Positions 4,454 through 6,598 of a stretch of DNA of 6,598 bases are shown piece after piece. The position numbers and the translations under genes were made by a program. The stretch spans positions 1 to 6,598 of the forward strand of contig CAMWTG010000157.1 of assembly GCA_947177115.1 (NCBI GenBank), in the 5' to 3' direction. Every line of letters starts with the position of its first letter. Position 1 is the stretch's first letter. Below the pieces are notes generated by a model that made no database searches, was not told where the DNA came from, and was given only the letters and a program-made list of their open reading frames with translations. Origin of the DNA: an uncultured Clostridia bacterium (GTDB taxonomy: Bacteria > Bacillota > Clostridia > Oscillospirales > Oscillospiraceae).

Positions 4454-6598
4454 ATGGAGCTGCTGACAAAAGCAAGCTATTCTGATGAAATGACCCAGCG
4501 GGAAAAGGACAACCTGGAGGTGGCCTACCGGGCCGCCTGTGAGGGGATGGTGCTGCTGAAAAACGATGGGGCGCTGCCCTTCCGCACCAAGAAGATCGCC
4601 CTGTACGGGCCCGGGGCCGCTATGACCATTAAGGGGGGCACCGGCTCCGGCGAGGTCAACGAGCGCCGGTCCGTCTCCATCCTGGAGGGGCTGGAGGACC
4701 GGGGATTTGAGATATCCACCCGGCGGTGGCTGTCGGAGTACAAGCTGGACTTTGCCCAGGCCCAGGCGGACTACCAGAAAGCGAAACGCAGGGAGCTGAA
4801 CCTGCTGCGTCCCAGCTCCATTATGGACATGCTGGCGAACAATTTCCGCTTCCCCGCCGGGCGGGCCATCCATCAGCAGGACGTGGCGGACAGCGGTACG
4901 GACGCCTGCATCTACGTGGTCAGCCGCCAGGCCGGGGAGGGCGGCGACCGCCGGATGGAACCCGGGGATTTCCTGCTCACCCCGGAAGAAAAGGAGGCCA
5001 TCCGCTTCTGCGCGGCGTGCTATGAGCACTTTGTGCTGGTCATCAACAGCGGTTCCGCCCTGGACATGGGCTTTGCGGAGCGGATCCCGGGTATCAACGC
5101 GATCCTCTATATCTGCCAGCTGGGGTGCGAGGGAGGACACGCCTTCGCGGACGTGATCTCCGGCGCGGTATCCCCTTCCGGCAAGCTGGCGGACACCTGG
5201 GCGAAGCGCTACGCCGACATCCCCTTTTCCCAGGAGTACAGCTACCTGAACGGCGATTTGAAAAATGAGTTTTATAGGGAGGGCATCTATGTGGGCTACC
5301 GGTTCTTCGACAGCTTCGGCGTGGAACCGGCCTATCCCTTCGGTTTCGGCTTGAGCTATACGGATTTCTCCATCCGCTGTAGGGGCATTGCGGCTGCGGA
5401 GGACGGGCGGCATGTGACCGTGCGGGCCTCCGTGGCCAACACCGGCGAGACCTATACCGGGAAAGAAGTGGCCCAGCTCTATGTCTCCGCCCCCAATGGG
5501 AAACTGGATAAGGAGTACCAGTCCCTGGCCGCCTTTGCCAAGACGGAGCCCCTGGCCCCCGGCGCGTCTCAGGAGCTGGAGCTGACCTTTGACCTGGCGG
5601 ACCTCGCCAGCTACCGGGAGGCGGATGCCGCCTATGTGCTGGAACCGGGACAGTATATCCTCCGGCTGGGCAATTCCTCCCGTAGCACGGCCCCCGTGGG
5701 GGTCCTGGCCCTGGATGAGGAAGTGGTGGTCTCCCGGCATACCCACATCTGCCCCCTCCAGCAGCCCCTGGAGGAGCTTCACGCCCCCGCCCACGACTTC
5801 GGCGTCCTGCCGGACGGCCTGCCCCGGCTGACCATCCGGCCCGAGGCATTTGAGACGGCGGTCTATGCCTACGGCAACCAGCCCCCCTGCCCTGACGATG
5901 AGCGGGTCAGGCGCGCCCTGCGGCGGCTGCGGACGGAGGAGATGGCGGACATCGTGGTGGGTACGGGCATGTTCGGCGGGAAGAACCGGTTCGACCTGCC
6001 CGGGTCCGTGGGAAACACGACCTCCAGGTTCTGGGACCGCGGTCTGGTCAACGTGGCGCTGTGTGACGGCCCGGCGGGCCTGCGGATCCAGCGGCGGTCC
6101 ACCGCAGGGAAAAACGGGAAGGTCAAGCCCGTTGATTTTCCCTTCGCCATGTTTGACAGCGTGCCCGGAGTTGTGAAGAAGATTGCCCTGGGCGACCCGG
6201 AGAAGGAGCCGGTCCTCTACCAGTACGCAACGGCTTTCCCTGTAGCCGCCGCCTTGGCCCAGAGCTGGAACACGGACCTGCTGCACAGCGTGGGCCGGGC
6301 CGTATACCGGGAGATGAAGGAGTACGGCTGTACCTTCTGGCTGGCCCCGGCCATGAACATCCACCGCAACCCATTGTGCGGGCGGAATTTTGAATACTTC
6401 TCCGAGGATCCCCGGCTCACCGGGGCCATGGCCTCCGCCCTGACCAGGGGCGTGCAGCAGGAGGAGGGGTACTACGTCACCATCAAGCACTTCGCCTGCA
6501 ACAACCAGGAGGACAACCGGACCTTCGTCTCCAGCGTGGTGGGCGAGCGGGCCCTGCGGGAGATCTATCTGCGGGGCTTCGAGCAGGCGGTCCGGGAG
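4454..6598 (+). CDS. Glycoside hydrolase family 3, domain-permuted, 3'-truncated by window edge
   Basis: Probable beta-glucosidase or related exo-glycosidase with no signal peptide, so likely cytoplasmic and acting on imported oligosaccharides or glycosides. The frame is open for 715 codons to the edge without a stop. Domain order is reversed from standard GH3. First comes the C-terminal alpha/beta sandwich (about 30-305): MVLLKNDGALPF (32-43), NSG (198-200), CEGGHAFADVISG (225-237), YREGIYVGYRFFD (274-286) and PFGFGLSYTDF (295-305). Then a fibronectin-III-like domain (about 320-410, from VTVRASVANTG to LGNSSR), a linker, and the TIM-barrel domain from about 490: LCDGPAGLR (536-544), NIHRNPLCGRNFEYFSEDP (635-653) and KHFACNNQEDNR (678-689). 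The catalytic nucleophile, Asp of the expected SDW motif, should come just beyond the window. Butyrivibrio and Ruminococcus beta-glucosidases show this order. Exact sugar specificity cannot be read; glucosidase, xylosidase and N-acetylglucosaminidase activities all exist in GH3. Confidence 0.95.
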   Translation, partial: MELLTKASYSDEMTQREKDNLEVAYRAACEGMVLLKNDGALPFRTKKIALYGPGAAMTIKGGTGSGEVNERRSVSILEGLEDRGFEISTRRWLSEYKLDFAQAQADYQKAKRRELNLLRPSSIMDMLANNFRFPAGRAIHQQDVADSGTDACIYVVSRQAGEGGDRRMEPGDFLLTPEEKEAIRFCAACYEHFVLVINSGSALDMGFAERIPGINAILYICQLGCEGGHAFADVISGAVSPSGKLADTWAKRYADIPFSQEYSYLNGDLKNEFYREGIYVGYRFFDSFGVEPAYPFGFGLSYTDFSIRCRGIAAAEDGRHVTVRASVANTGETYTGKEVAQLYVSAPNGKLDKEYQSLAAFAKTEPLAPGASQELELTFDLADLASYREADAAYVLEPGQYILRLGNSSRSTAPVGVLALDEEVVVSRHTHICPLQQPLEELHAPAHDFGVLPDGLPRLTIRPEAFETAVYAYGNQPPCPDDERVRRALRRLRTEEMADIVVGTGMFGGKNRFDLPGSVGNTTSRFWDRGLVNVALCDGPAGLRIQRRSTAGKNGKVKPVDFPFAMFDSVPGVVKKIALGDPEKEPVLYQYATAFPVAAALAQSWNTDLLHSVGRAVYREMKEYGCTFWLAPAMNIHRNPLCGRNFEYFSEDPRLTGAMASALTRGVQQEEGYYVTIKHFACNNQEDNRTFVSSVVGERALREIYLRGFEQAVRE

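Noticed and set aside
4430..6490. A 686-codon open frame on the minus strand opposite the GH3 gene
   Set aside because: It is antisense to a gene with conserved GH3 motifs throughout, has low-complexity Gly/Pro/Gln/His-rich content without a recognisable domain, and is what high GC with strong codon bias produces by chance.

Overview
The window is a gene-dense, GC-rich stretch of bacterial chromosome. The proteins look like those of Clostridia. The glutamate dehydrogenase closely resembles the Clostridium symbiosum enzyme, and the uridine phosphorylase and domain-swapped family 3 glycosidase are types common in gut Firmicutes. Together with the high GC, a gut Oscillospiraceae relative (Flavonifractor/Oscillibacter-like) is my best guess, but this is inference from protein style and not a search result. 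There are no RNA genes, CRISPR arrays, insertion sequences or phage genes. Both ends cut through genes.

Layout. (1) At 2-1024 (+) is the last three quarters of a hexameric glutamate dehydrogenase, followed by a strong hairpin terminator (1083-1129). (2) At 1144-1689 (-) is a small YfcE-type metallophosphoesterase that converges on gdhA. It has an excellent sigma-A promoter at 1722-1750. (3) The 219-bp divergent intergenic region (1690-1908) holds that promoter and, facing the other way, a weaker extended -10 promoter behind a T8A5 tract. (4) At 1909-2319 (+) is a 136-residue P-loop protein that I cannot assign to a characterised family. It is followed by two GC hairpins without a U tract (2320-2368). 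(5) From 2414 to the right edge, four genes run in the same direction with gaps of 29, 10 and 33 nt: an EstA/esterase-D-like alpha/beta hydrolase, uridine phosphorylase (udp), cytidine deaminase (cdd) and a glycoside hydrolase family 3 enzyme that is cut off at 6598.

How the genes fit together. Cdd turns cytidine into uridine, and Udp splits uridine into uracil and ribose-1-phosphate, so udp-cdd is a compact pyrimidine nucleoside salvage pair. The flanking esterase and GH3 glycosidase both lack signal peptides. They could strip acyl or glycosyl groups from imported compounds, feeding a general 'use nucleosides and sugars' operon, but that link rests only on gene order. The GH3 protein has its domains in permuted order (C-terminal domain, then Fn3-like, then the TIM-barrel domain). 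This is known from rumen bacteria such as Butyrivibrio and Ruminococcus. I found no clear new multi-gene system. The least explained items are the small P-loop protein with its hairpin-rich 3' region and the mixed esterase/nucleoside/glycosidase operon.
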